Shown: one piece after another, positions 56,486 through 64,000 of the stretch
Layout of the letters: each line of letters begins with the position of its first letter
Numbering within the stretch: the stretch's first letter is position 1
Assembly: GCA_002483145.1 (NCBI GenBank)
Contig: DLHJ01000001.1
Coordinates: forward strand, 1-64,000
Length of the DNA: 64,000 bases
Direction of reading: 5' to 3'
DNA from: Cellvibrio sp. UBA7671
Lineage (GTDB): Bacteria > Pseudomonadota > Gammaproteobacteria > Pseudomonadales > Cellvibrionaceae
Translations under genes and position numbers: made by a program
Notes under the pieces: model-generated
Database searches by the model: none
Told to the model about the DNA's origin: nothing
The model's input: the letters and a program-made list of their open reading frames with translations, nothing else

Positions 56486-57886
56486 TTATGGCCGCGCGAT
56501 GGTCCAGTCGGTGTATTCACCGGCAACATCACCAGGCTTTGAATCGCCAACATAGAAGTAGAGTGGCAAACCTTTGTAAGCCCATTGTTTGGTGGTGGCA
56601 TCGCGGGTAATTACGCTGAAATCACCAAAGGCTTGTGCATCTGCGGGAGCATAAAGTGCGGGCCAGGCAGCCAGGCAACCGCCGAAGCAGGTAGTGACGC
56701 CGGGCGTATCGTCATCAAAGGTGTAGAGGGTGAAATCGAGGCGTGAATTATCGGCAGCACCGGCGGCATTGAGGATATTGCCGTGCGCAACTAACAGACG
56801 GTTTTTGGTTGGATGGTTGTTTACCGCAACCGCTGGTGTGCGCGCGACAAACCAGTTATTGCCAATCGCTTCGCCGTTGGTTTGGCCAGCTTGGGTATCG
56901 CCCGCAAAAAAGTAGAGCGGCATACCATTCAGCGCCCACTGCATTTCACCACTGGCGCGTTGCACCAAGCTGTAAGGAGCAGTCGCAACAGCACCGGCAT
57001 GGGCAATCAAGGCCGGCCAGTTGGTGAGGCAGGTACCAGAACAATTGCTGACGCCGGCGGTGTCATTATCAAATGTGTAGAGGGTAAAACCATTGCGCTC
57101 GGCGGTACTGGTCTGCTCGGCGCCGTTAACCGGCATCGCCAGTTTCACACTGCCTGCAGCCGCGAGATGACTACCGAGGGTGGCGTTGGCCACTATTTGT
57201 GTGGGCATCGGCCGTGCGAGTAACCAGTTGGCTATGGCTTTACCGGCAGTTTGGCCAGCAACTGTGTCATTTTTGAAAAAGTAGAGTGGCTTGCCGTGAT
57301 AGGCCCACTGCAATGCAGTACCGGCAGTGCCCATGCTGCGGGTGATTATCGAATAGGGTGCGCTTGCTTGATCACCCGGGTTGGCCAACAGCGGTGGCCA
57401 GTTCACCAGGCAGTTGCCGCTGCAGTTGGATACACCGGCGGTGTCATTGGCAAAGGTGTAGAGGGCGAATCCGGTGCGATTGAGCAACTGGCCGGTAAAG
57501 CTGGTGTTGCCGCCACCTTCCGGCATGCCGACTAATACGTCGCCACTCGCGACAAAATAATCGCCGTCAGCGGCATTGATTTGGCTATCGACCAAGACAA
57601 CGGGCGGAACCAGAGCCGGTGCTACCGAGCTGGACGCCAATGAACTGGACGCGGGCGTACTGGATGCAGGTGTGCTACTCGGCGCAACTGAACTGGCGGG
57701 TGTACTGCTCGGTGCTATAGAGCTGGCAGCCATGGAGCTGGGCGCCACGCTGGAATAGCCGGTGCTGCTCGGAGTAGGTGAGTAGCCTTTGCCGCCACCT
57801 CCTCCGCCACCGCAAGCAGTGAGCAGGCCGGCACAGGCAAAGGTAAAGATTAAAGTACGACAGGATTTGTTAATAAACGGGTTCAT
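56486..57886 (-). CDS. Lipoprotein with three COG4315/Lipoprotein_15 repeats
   Basis: A 466-residue lipoprotein (lipobox LTAC, then a poly-Gly run) with a Ser/Ala/Pro-rich linker (about 35-90). Three repeats of about 110 residues follow, each with GFxLYTFxNDTxGVSNCSGxCLxNWPxL and QWAYxGxPLYFFxGDTxxGQ. This is the secreted repeat of unknown function (PF03640, COG4315). Each repeat has a paired-cysteine loop. Some COG4315 proteins lie near redox genes; the function is not established. It is first in the operon with two c-type heme proteins. Confidence 0.85.
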   Translation of the reverse strand: MNPFINKSCRTLIFTFACAGLLTACGGGGGGGKGYSPTPSSTGYSSVAPSSMAASSIAPSSTPASSVAPSSTPASSTPASSSLASSSVAPALVPPVVLVDSQINAADGDYFVASGDVLVGMPEGGGNTSFTGQLLNRTGFALYTFANDTAGVSNCSGNCLVNWPPLLANPGDQASAPYSIITRSMGTAGTALQWAYHGKPLYFFKNDTVAGQTAGKAIANWLLARPMPTQIVANATLGSHLAAAGSVKLAMPVNGAEQTSTAERNGFTLYTFDNDTAGVSNCSGTCLTNWPALIAHAGAVATAPYSLVQRASGEMQWALNGMPLYFFAGDTQAGQTNGEAIGNNWFVARTPAVAVNNHPTKNRLLVAHGNILNAAGAADNSRLDFTLYTFDDDTPGVTTCFGGCLAAWPALYAPADAQAFGDFSVITRDATTKQWAYKGLPLYFYVGDSKPGDVAGEYTDWTIARP

Positions 57887-57978
57887 GGTGGTTCCTCCTT
57901 AGATTGATTTGTCGGAGGAACTTACGGGCGACCTGCAAAAAGGTTGCAGGAGCCATGCGAGATAAAATAAAACCCGTC

Positions 57979-58007
57979 TTGCACAGGGAAAGATTTAGGC
58001 ACAAAAT
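57979..58007 (+). promoter_or_regulatory. Predicted promoter of the radical SAM gene
   Basis: TTGCAC (57979-57984), a 17-base spacer and CAAAAT (58002-58007). The LexA-type box begins just after the -10 box. Confidence 0.5.
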
Positions 58008-58027
58008 AACTGTCTGTACATACAGTA
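58008..58027. promoter_or_regulatory. LexA-type SOS box
   Basis: CTGT (58010-58013), eight bases and ACAG (58022-58025) with flanking A/T match the gammaproteobacterial SOS consensus TACTGTATATATATACAGTA in its fixed positions. It lies where LexA would block transcription of the radical SAM gene. Confidence 0.8.
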
Positions 58028-58051
58028 TCATTTTGTGAGGGTGGCGATGTT

Positions 58052-59203
58052 ATGAGTACAAATGACGAGGATTTTATTGATCCCGCCCCCTGGATCAATG
58101 CAATCCCCCAAGCCCACAAAGGGCGCGGTGCCATCAGCAATATCGCCGGTCGCTATGAGACGCAACTCATTGAAACAGTCGATGATGGTTGGACACATTT
58201 TGTTGACGATACCGACATCAACCCGGCATTAAAAACTCACATTACCCCCGAGCTAGCCAAGACCATTCTCAGCCGCAACCAATCACCGGATTTGCCCTTT
58301 AGCGTCACGCTCAACCCCTATCGCGGCTGCGAGCACGGTTGTATCTACTGCTTTGCGCGCCCCACCCACGCTTATTTAGGATTATCACCGGGGCTGGATT
58401 TTGAAACCCGGCTCTACGCCAAAACCAATGCGCCGGAATTGTTGCGGCGCGAGCTTGCGCATAAAAATTACGAGCCCAGCCCAATCGCCTTTGGGATGAA
58501 CACCGATGCTTACCAGCCGTGCGAGCGCGAATTAAAAATCACCCGCCGCTGTTTGGAGGTGCTGCATGAGTGCGATCACCCGCTCGGCATGATTACCAAA
58601 TCGGCGCTGATCGAACGGGATATCGATTTACTGCAGGACATGACCGCAAAAAATCTGGTCACTGTCGCCATCACCATTACCACGCTCGACCATTCAATCG
58701 CACGAACATTAGAACCGCGCGCTGCATCACCCACGCGCCGTTTGCAGACAATTGAAAAACTCGCGCAAGCGGGCATACCGGTGCTGGTGAGTGTGGCGCC
58801 GGTGATTCCCTTTGTGACTGAGCAGGAATTGGAAAATGTGATGCGCGCTGCTGCCGATGCCGGCGCCACTGCTGCGGGTTACACCGTGTTGCGTTTGCCT
58901 TGGGAAGTAAATCCGCTCTTTCAGCAGTGGCTGCAAACCCACTTCCCCGAACGCGCCGAGCGAGTGATGAACCGGATCCGCGATATGCGCGGCGGCAAGG
59001 ATTACGATGCAAATTTTGCCACGCGTATGCGCGGTGAAGGCCTCTGGGCCGATATGATCCGCCAGCGTTTTGCCAAAGGATTAAAACGCTATGGTTTGGG
59101 GAAAAGTGGGCGTTTTGTACAATTGGATTGCAGTTTATTCCGCAAACCGCTGAGTATTCCGGCGCCGAAAAAAACCGATAGGCAGTTGGATATTTTTGGT
59201 TAA
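58052..59203 (+). CDS. PA0069-family radical SAM protein
   Basis: A 383-residue radical SAM enzyme with the [4Fe-4S] motif CEHGCIYC (Cys93, 97, 100) in a YRGCEHGCIYCFARPTHAYLG context that is shared with the spore photoproduct lyase-like PA0069 group. It should use SAM to make a 5'-deoxyadenosyl radical. The reaction is unknown. A LexA box directly upstream puts it in the SOS regulon, suggesting a role around DNA damage. To my memory the Pseudomonas homologue is also LexA-controlled. Confidence 0.88.
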   Translation: MSTNDEDFIDPAPWINAIPQAHKGRGAISNIAGRYETQLIETVDDGWTHFVDDTDINPALKTHITPELAKTILSRNQSPDLPFSVTLNPYRGCEHGCIYCFARPTHAYLGLSPGLDFETRLYAKTNAPELLRRELAHKNYEPSPIAFGMNTDAYQPCERELKITRRCLEVLHECDHPLGMITKSALIERDIDLLQDMTAKNLVTVAITITTLDHSIARTLEPRAASPTRRLQTIEKLAQAGIPVLVSVAPVIPFVTEQELENVMRAAADAGATAAGYTVLRLPWEVNPLFQQWLQTHFPERAERVMNRIRDMRGGKDYDANFATRMRGEGLWADMIRQRFAKGLKRYGLGKSGRFVQLDCSLFRKPLSIPAPKKTDRQLDIFG

Positions 59204-59375
59204 CGCAAAACATGGATGAATCTGGTGCATTATGCGCATAAATGCCCGCAACTATTGCTTTCTTGGCACCCCTATCGACAAAAAAGAGTTGTTTTGCTGG
59301 ATGGCATAGCAATTGCGTGGATTCTCGGGTAATCCATCTGTTGATTTAACCGCCCGCTGGAAAAAGGAAAAACCT

Positions 59376-60068
59376 ATGATTCCCAAAATCCTCCATCAAT
59401 GCTCCAAATCTTACGTCTGGGAAGAGCGCCAACTGACCAAACGCGCGCGTGAGTTAATGCCTGATTTTGAATATCACGCCTGGACCGATGAGTCCAATCT
59501 GCAGCTCGTAAAAGACAAGGCACCGCAATTTCTCGATGATTATCTAAGTATTCCGGTAGGGGTGATTCGCGTGGACATTGCGCGCTGTCTGTACCTGTAT
59601 GTGTACGGCGGGATTTATTTTGATACCGACTATGTTTTTTACAAACCTCTGGATGAGAAGTTTTTAGCGAACAAGTGTGTATTGGCGATTGAGGAGAAGG
59701 AGTGCAAAAGTATTGGCGGCAGTTATAAGCTGGGTAATGCCTTTATGGCATCTGCGCCGGGCTTTGATATGTGGTTAAAATTTATCGAGCGCATTTTTGC
59801 CAAACATCGCGCCGGTGAGACCAACATTGTTTTTCTCAGCGGCCCCCACGCCCTTACCTTATTTTTACAAGACAATCCACAATATAACGACGATATTACC
59901 ATCATGCCTGGGCACGTAATTTATCCTGAATTTGCGATGGCGAAGCTCACTGCGAAAAAAACCGCACAGACTATTGGTGCTCACTTGTGTTGGGGATCAT
60001 GGCGCGGCAAACCATTACATCAATATGTCCGCAGCCGTTTACGGCGCTGGATTTCAGCAGTGGTATAG
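59376..60068 (+). CDS. Glycosyltransferase of the DXD (OCH1/capsular) family
   Basis: A 230-residue soluble glycosyltransferase. The start MIPKILHQC and the YGGIYFDTDYVFYKPLD block with DTD (83-85) are the DXD sugar-nucleotide/Mn motif. It ends with a basic segment (YVRSRLRRW). Such enzymes add a hexose to a lipid- or protein-linked glycan. AAAGGA precedes ATG 59376; a longer frame to 59313 adds unrelated residues. No other glycan genes are adjacent. Acceptor unknown. Confidence 0.85.
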   Translation: MIPKILHQCSKSYVWEERQLTKRARELMPDFEYHAWTDESNLQLVKDKAPQFLDDYLSIPVGVIRVDIARCLYLYVYGGIYFDTDYVFYKPLDEKFLANKCVLAIEEKECKSIGGSYKLGNAFMASAPGFDMWLKFIERIFAKHRAGETNIVFLSGPHALTLFLQDNPQYNDDITIMPGHVIYPEFAMAKLTAKKTAQTIGAHLCWGSWRGKPLHQYVRSRLRRWISAVV

Positions 60069-60085
60069 CATTTTGTAAACCTTAG

Positions 60086-61507
60086 TTACAGGGAGGCAAT
60101 TAATTTTCCCAACACCGCAATAGCCGCTTCAGTCTCTTTATTCCACGGTTGGCCGTAATTGATGCGCGCGCAGTTGCGAAAGCGCTGCGTGGCAGAAAAT
60201 ATTGGCCCGGGGGCAATGCTGATTCCCTGTGCCAGCGCGAGTGAAAATAATTTCAGCGTGTCTATATGCTCTGGAAATTCCACCCACAAAAAATAACCGC
60301 CACCGGGATGCGTTACTTTTGTCTGCGCGGGAAAATAGCGTGCGATGGCAGCGAGCATCAACTGCTGCTGTGTTTCCAAGGCCTCGCGCAATTTTCGTAA
60401 ATGGCGATCATAACCGCCATGTTGCAAATAATCGGCGATGGCAACTTGCGCTGGAACAGACGGCGATAGTGTGGTCATCAATTTCAAGCGATGAATCTGT
60501 TCGGTGTAACGTCCTGCTGAAACCCAACCGACACGATACCCCGGTGCCAGATTTTTGGAAAAAGAACCGCAGTGCATAACTAATCCAGCGCGATCAAAAA
60601 ATTTGATAGGTTTAGGTGGTGCGTTGCCGAAATATAATTCGGCATAAACATCGTCCTCTATCAGCGGTACTTGATATTGGTGCAGCAAATCATACAGCGA
60701 TTGTTTTTTTTCATCGCTCATAGAAGCGCCGAGTGGATTGTGAAAACTGCTCATAAACCAGCATGCTTTAATCGGTAGCCGCTGCAAGCTGTCAGTTAAT
60801 GTCGGCAGGTGAATTCCATCGCGCGGGTGCACCGGAATTTCAACCGCTTTCAATTGCAAACGTTCGAGAATTTGCAGCGCGGCATAAAACGTGGGCGATT
60901 CAATCGCGACCAGATCACCGGGTTGAGTGACGACCTGCAAACATAAATTCAATGCTTCCAATGCGCCGTTGGTGATCACCAATTCATCGGGTGAATTTAT
61001 TTCACCGTTCATCATGCCATTCATCATATAGCGCAATGCAATTTGGCGGCGCAGGTTGGGGTTGCCCGATGTCATATCAGCGAGAATGGCGCGCGCTGGT
61101 AATTGCTGGATGCTTTTGCTCATGGAGCGCGCCAAACGCGCAAGGGGAAATAAATCCGGGCTGGGAAATGCAGAGCCGAAGGGAATAGTATCCGGGTCTT
61201 TAATCGATCCCAAAATGGAAAATACCAATTCACTTACATCAACGTCGGTGCTATCGGCATTGGCTACACTCATTTCCGGTTCGGTTAAAGCACGTTTGGC
61301 TTGCGCACGCACAAAATAACCAGAGCGTGCCCGCGCTTGAATCAAGCCGCGGCTTTCCAATAAATAATAGGCTTGAAAAACCGTGGCCTGACTCACGCCG
61401 TGCGTGCGGCTGGCGGTACGCACGGAAGGCACTTTCTCATTTTCGGCGAGCACACCGGTGCGAATTAATTGCGCAATTTCATCAGCTAGGCTTTCGTAAA
61501 GTTTCAT
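60086..61507 (-). CDS. MocR-family regulator (GntR HTH fused to aminotransferase)
   Basis: A 473-residue regulator. Residues about 1-70 form a GntR-type winged helix (YESLADEIAQLIRTGVLAENEKVPSVRTASRTHGVSQATVFQAYYLLESRGLI). Residues about 100-470 form a type I aminotransferase fold with the PLP lysine Lys318 in GSFSKNLAPGYRVGW. MocR proteins usually control PLP, GABA or taurine genes and sense a PLP adduct. The target is not evident. Confidence 0.93.
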   Translation of the reverse strand: MKLYESLADEIAQLIRTGVLAENEKVPSVRTASRTHGVSQATVFQAYYLLESRGLIQARARSGYFVRAQAKRALTEPEMSVANADSTDVDVSELVFSILGSIKDPDTIPFGSAFPSPDLFPLARLARSMSKSIQQLPARAILADMTSGNPNLRRQIALRYMMNGMMNGEINSPDELVITNGALEALNLCLQVVTQPGDLVAIESPTFYAALQILERLQLKAVEIPVHPRDGIHLPTLTDSLQRLPIKACWFMSSFHNPLGASMSDEKKQSLYDLLHQYQVPLIEDDVYAELYFGNAPPKPIKFFDRAGLVMHCGSFSKNLAPGYRVGWVSAGRYTEQIHRLKLMTTLSPSVPAQVAIADYLQHGGYDRHLRKLREALETQQQLMLAAIARYFPAQTKVTHPGGGYFLWVEFPEHIDTLKLFSLALAQGISIAPGPIFSATQRFRNCARINYGQPWNKETEAAIAVLGKLIASL

Positions 61508-61566
61508 AGGGTGGCATAGAGTTTCATTGCTGATTAATCGATTTATTTTCGTCTCATCCGAAATAA

Positions 61567-62967
61567 TTAAAATGCCGGATAAATAAAATTCGCTGCTTCG
61601 CGTGTGGTTATGCGGTTGCTATCAACCAACACAAAATCAAAGTGGGTCATACCGGATTCTGCGCTGGCACCTTTCATGACAACACTCATCGGCATATCCA
61701 CAATTTCGCCGGGTTTTAAATCGAGTGTAAAAGTACGTGTAAGTGATAAACGTGCATCATTGGCAATGTGCAACTCATAATGCGCAGGCATTTGGGTTTT
61801 GTTGGTAATTTTTAACCGATATACATTGACGATATCGCCATCACTATTTTTGCGATACAGAACCGTGCGATCTTTTACCACGCTCATATCCACCAGTTCG
61901 CGCGCATCCAACGCAAACCATAACGCAGCCAGCATTATGACGATGGCTGTTGCATAAGCGATTAAACGCGGGCGCAAAATTCGCGTGGGTTCACCGGCGA
62001 GCGCTGCTTCGGAAGTATAACTGACCAAGCCGCGCGCGTAGCCCATTTTATCCATCACCTCATCGCAGGCGTCGATGCAGGCAGCGCAGCCGATACAATC
62101 CATTTGCAAACCATCGCGAATATCAATTCCAGTCGGGCAAACTTGCACGCACATATAGCAATCGATGCAATCGCCCAAACCGAGTTCAGCGGGGTTTTCA
62201 TCTTTTTTGCGCGACCCGCGTGTATCGCCACGTGCGGCATCGTAAGAAATCACTAATGTATCGCGATCAAACATCACACTCTGAAAGCGCGCGTAGGGGC
62301 ACATATGCAGGCAAACTTTTTCACGCACCCAACCCGCGTTGAGGTAGGTGAGCGCGGCCACGATAAACACCCAAATCGCGCTGGTAGAAAACCATTCAAA
62401 TTGCAGCAAATTCAAGGTCAACTCGCGCACCGGAATAAAGTAGCCGACAAATGCGATACCGGTAGCAATACTCATCGCCAACCACACACTGTGTTTGGCA
62501 CCGCGCTTGGCGATTTTGGAAAATGACGCGGGCGCACTATTGAGTTTTATGCGCTGGTTGCGATCACCCTCGGTGATATTTTCGACCCACATAAACGCCC
62601 AGGTCCACACACTTTGCGGGCAGGTGTAACCACACCAGACGCGCCCCGCAATCATTGTCACCGCAAATAATAGAAATGCGCCGATAATCATCACCAGCGA
62701 GAGCAGCATAAAATCCTGCGGCCAAAAAGTCGTACCAAACACGTGAAACTGACGCGTGTCCAAATCCCACAATATTGCCTGATGACCGTTCCAATTAATC
62801 CACGAAGTCCCAAAAAATAGCAGCGCCAGCACGCCAGCGCCAAGGATCCGCAAGGTGCGGAAGCGACCGCTAAAGCTGCGTGTAACAATCTGGCCGTCGA
62901 TGTTGGTTGCCTTGGGTGTGGGCAGGTTTTTGGTGGGAATTAACAGGGGGCTGCCGGTGTTGCTCAT
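61567..62967 (-). CDS. ccoG: Cytochrome c oxidase accessory protein CcoG (RdxA/FixG)
   Basis: A 466-residue membrane ferredoxin-type protein. It has about five helices, the WCGYTCPQSVWTWAFMWVE segment, and two [4Fe-4S] motifs, CIDCYMCVQVCPTG and CIGCAACIDACDE. The C-terminal Ig-like domain (YRLKITNKTQMPAHYELHI) is also typical. CcoG helps mature cbb3-type oxidase, probably in copper reduction. No ccoNOPQ genes are inside the window; they may lie further right or elsewhere. Confidence 0.95.
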   Translation of the reverse strand: MSNTGSPLLIPTKNLPTPKATNIDGQIVTRSFSGRFRTLRILGAGVLALLFFGTSWINWNGHQAILWDLDTRQFHVFGTTFWPQDFMLLSLVMIIGAFLLFAVTMIAGRVWCGYTCPQSVWTWAFMWVENITEGDRNQRIKLNSAPASFSKIAKRGAKHSVWLAMSIATGIAFVGYFIPVRELTLNLLQFEWFSTSAIWVFIVAALTYLNAGWVREKVCLHMCPYARFQSVMFDRDTLVISYDAARGDTRGSRKKDENPAELGLGDCIDCYMCVQVCPTGIDIRDGLQMDCIGCAACIDACDEVMDKMGYARGLVSYTSEAALAGEPTRILRPRLIAYATAIVIMLAALWFALDARELVDMSVVKDRTVLYRKNSDGDIVNVYRLKITNKTQMPAHYELHIANDARLSLTRTFTLDLKPGEIVDMPMSVVMKGASAESGMTHFDFVLVDSNRITTREAANFIYPAF

Positions 62968-63062
62968 GGTTGTATCTCATCCACAGTGATGCTGCTCACT
63001 ATGGATGGTCATCTGTACTAAAAACAGATTCAGATAATCGATAAAAAACCGGTGCAGATGAA

Positions 63063-63503
63063 TTAACTACACGCCATAGGATCAGGTGATACTGCTGCTG
63101 GCAATCCAAACACCGCGTCAAACACCCAGTTGAAGGTAAACGTGTAAAACAGGAAAAACACCAGCAAGCCAAGGTCCATCAGGAGTGCCTGAAACAGACC
63201 GACCTCCAGCCACCAGGCGATTATTGGCACCAGAAAGATCAGCAGTCCACCTTCAAAACCCACCGCGTGTAATACGCGGATACCCAAGCTGCGACCCTGA
63301 TATTTGCGGTGTTTTTCCCAGAGTTCAAAGCCATAGTTAAAGGCCAAATTCCACAATATGGCAATTGCGGAGGCGACGACAGCAATACCAAATGAGTTGA
63401 CGGCGTCGGCGTTACTGATCAGTTTTAATAAGATCGCCGACAACACAATCGCAACCAGTTCGTACAAACCGACATAGACGACACGACGTTTTACCCCTTG
63501 CAT
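63063..63503 (-). CDS. PACE-family efflux transporter
   Basis: A 146-residue inner-membrane protein with four helices and two bacterial transmembrane pair repeats (RRVVYVGLYELVAIVLSAILL and RVLHAVGFEGGLLIFLVPIIAWWL). PACE proteins such as AceI export chlorhexidine-like biocides or polyamines. ATG 63503 follows AGAGG. It is divergent from a LysR regulator, the usual pairing for this family. Confidence 0.92.
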   Translation of the reverse strand: MQGVKRRVVYVGLYELVAIVLSAILLKLISNADAVNSFGIAVVASAIAILWNLAFNYGFELWEKHRKYQGRSLGIRVLHAVGFEGGLLIFLVPIIAWWLEVGLFQALLMDLGLLVFFLFYTFTFNWVFDAVFGLPAAVSPDPMACS

Positions 63504-63604
63504 ATCCACCTCTGCTAAATCTGATATCAGCAGTTTCTATGCTTTGTGATGATAGAAAAAGTTAGCTAGTATCAGATCAACTGATAGATGAGAGTGGAAA
63601 TCGC

Positions 63605-64000
63605 GATGAATGGGGCATTTAATTCCGAGACGATCGGTGTGTTTTTGGCGGTATTGGATAGCGGCTCTTTCTCGGCTGCGGCACGCCAACTGGGGCGTGT
63701 GCCTTCGGCGGTGAGTATGGCGATAGCGAATTTGGAGGCGGAGCTGGCGCTGGAATTGTTTGATCGCAGCGGCCGTGAACCCAAACCGACTGCCCATGCG
63801 CGGGCGTTGGAACCGCAAGCGCGGCTGTTGCTTGGGCAGTTGCAGCAGCTAAATACCCAGGCGCTGGAGTTGAGCCAGGGGTTGGAAACCCGGCTGACGC
63901 TGGTGATTGCGCCTGAACTGCAAACCGCGCCCTGGGTGGAACCCCTGCGGATTCTGGCGCAGGAGTATCCGCTGCTGGAGATCCAGATTATCACCGCCCC
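63605..64000 (+). CDS. LysR-family regulator, C-terminal part beyond the window
   Basis: The first 132 residues of a LysR regulator. The winged helix is clear (IGVFLAVLDSGSFSAAARQLGRVPSAVSMAIANLEAELALELFDRSGREPKPTAHA) and a linker helix leads into the effector domain, which is cut by the right edge. It is divergent from the PACE exporter and probably regulates it. Confidence 0.9.

Overview
The window looks like a chromosomal segment of a plant-polysaccharide-degrading gammaproteobacterium, most likely Cellvibrio or a close relative in the Cellvibrionaceae. This is inferred from gene content: fur/bamE, smpB/ratA/rnfH, a GH5 cellulase, three GH16 beta-glucanases, CBM6 modules, Ser/Ala-rich linkers typical of Cellvibrio secreted proteins, PEP-CTERM and GlyGly-CTERM-like tails, and many cyclic-di-GMP proteins. 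No rRNA, tRNA, CRISPR array, transposase or prophage was seen. Both edges cut genes (fur on the left, a lysR-type regulator on the right).

Layout. 1-10.6 kb: fur and bamE (divergent), then a signalling block: an Hpt-REC-REC-GGDEF diguanylate cyclase, an HD-GYP phosphodiesterase, and a three-gene minus-strand operon of hybrid sensor kinase, sensor kinase and single-domain response regulator. 10.7-13.7 kb: rnfH, ratA and an NSS-family sodium symporter facing smpB. 13.8-15.7 kb: a secreted ADP-ribosylglycohydrolase-like chimera. 15.9-19.2 kb: pgk and tkt. 19.6-24.4 kb: the SAM-cycle cluster sahR-metK-ahcY-metF, with a perfect palindromic operator overlapping the sahR promoter. 24.4-33.8 kb: two GGDEF-EAL proteins, a Cys-cluster protein, a PEP-CTERM-type secreted protein, a GH5 cellulase with a structured leader, and a CDF metal transporter. 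33.9-44.5 kb: ten co-directional minus-strand genes forming a metal/metalloid island: arsR, arsenate-type GAPDH, arsJ, a potassium channel, an ATP-grasp-like protein, a His-rich membrane protein and czcCBA. 44.7-50.4 kb: a beta-glucan locus with one conventional GH16, an SMR exporter, a membrane-anchored AraC regulator, and two adjacent GH16 enzymes whose domain order is circularly permuted. 50.7-57.9 kb: an ECF sigma/anti-sigma pair, a secreted LRR protein and a porin, facing a three-gene operon of outer-membrane/lipoprotein c-type heme proteins and a triple-repeat lipoprotein. 58-64 kb: a radical SAM protein behind a LexA box, a glycosyltransferase, a MocR regulator, ccoG, a PACE exporter and a divergent LysR regulator.

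How the parts work together. At least four proteins make or break c-di-GMP. The SAM-cycle genes regenerate SAM from SAH under a repressor that probably senses SAH. GAPDH plus ArsJ is a known arsenate detoxification pair, here co-directional with a czc efflux system and two unexplained genes. The GH5 and GH16 enzymes would degrade beta-glucans outside the cell. Main points for a second look: the permuted GH16 pair, the outer-membrane redox operon facing an ECF sigma unit, the secreted ADP-ribosylglycohydrolase chimera, the cellulase leader RNA, the SOS box before the radical SAM gene, and several intergenic repeat families.

All assignments were made by reading the sequence; no database search was run. 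Start codons were chosen by ribosome-binding site and family alignment from memory.
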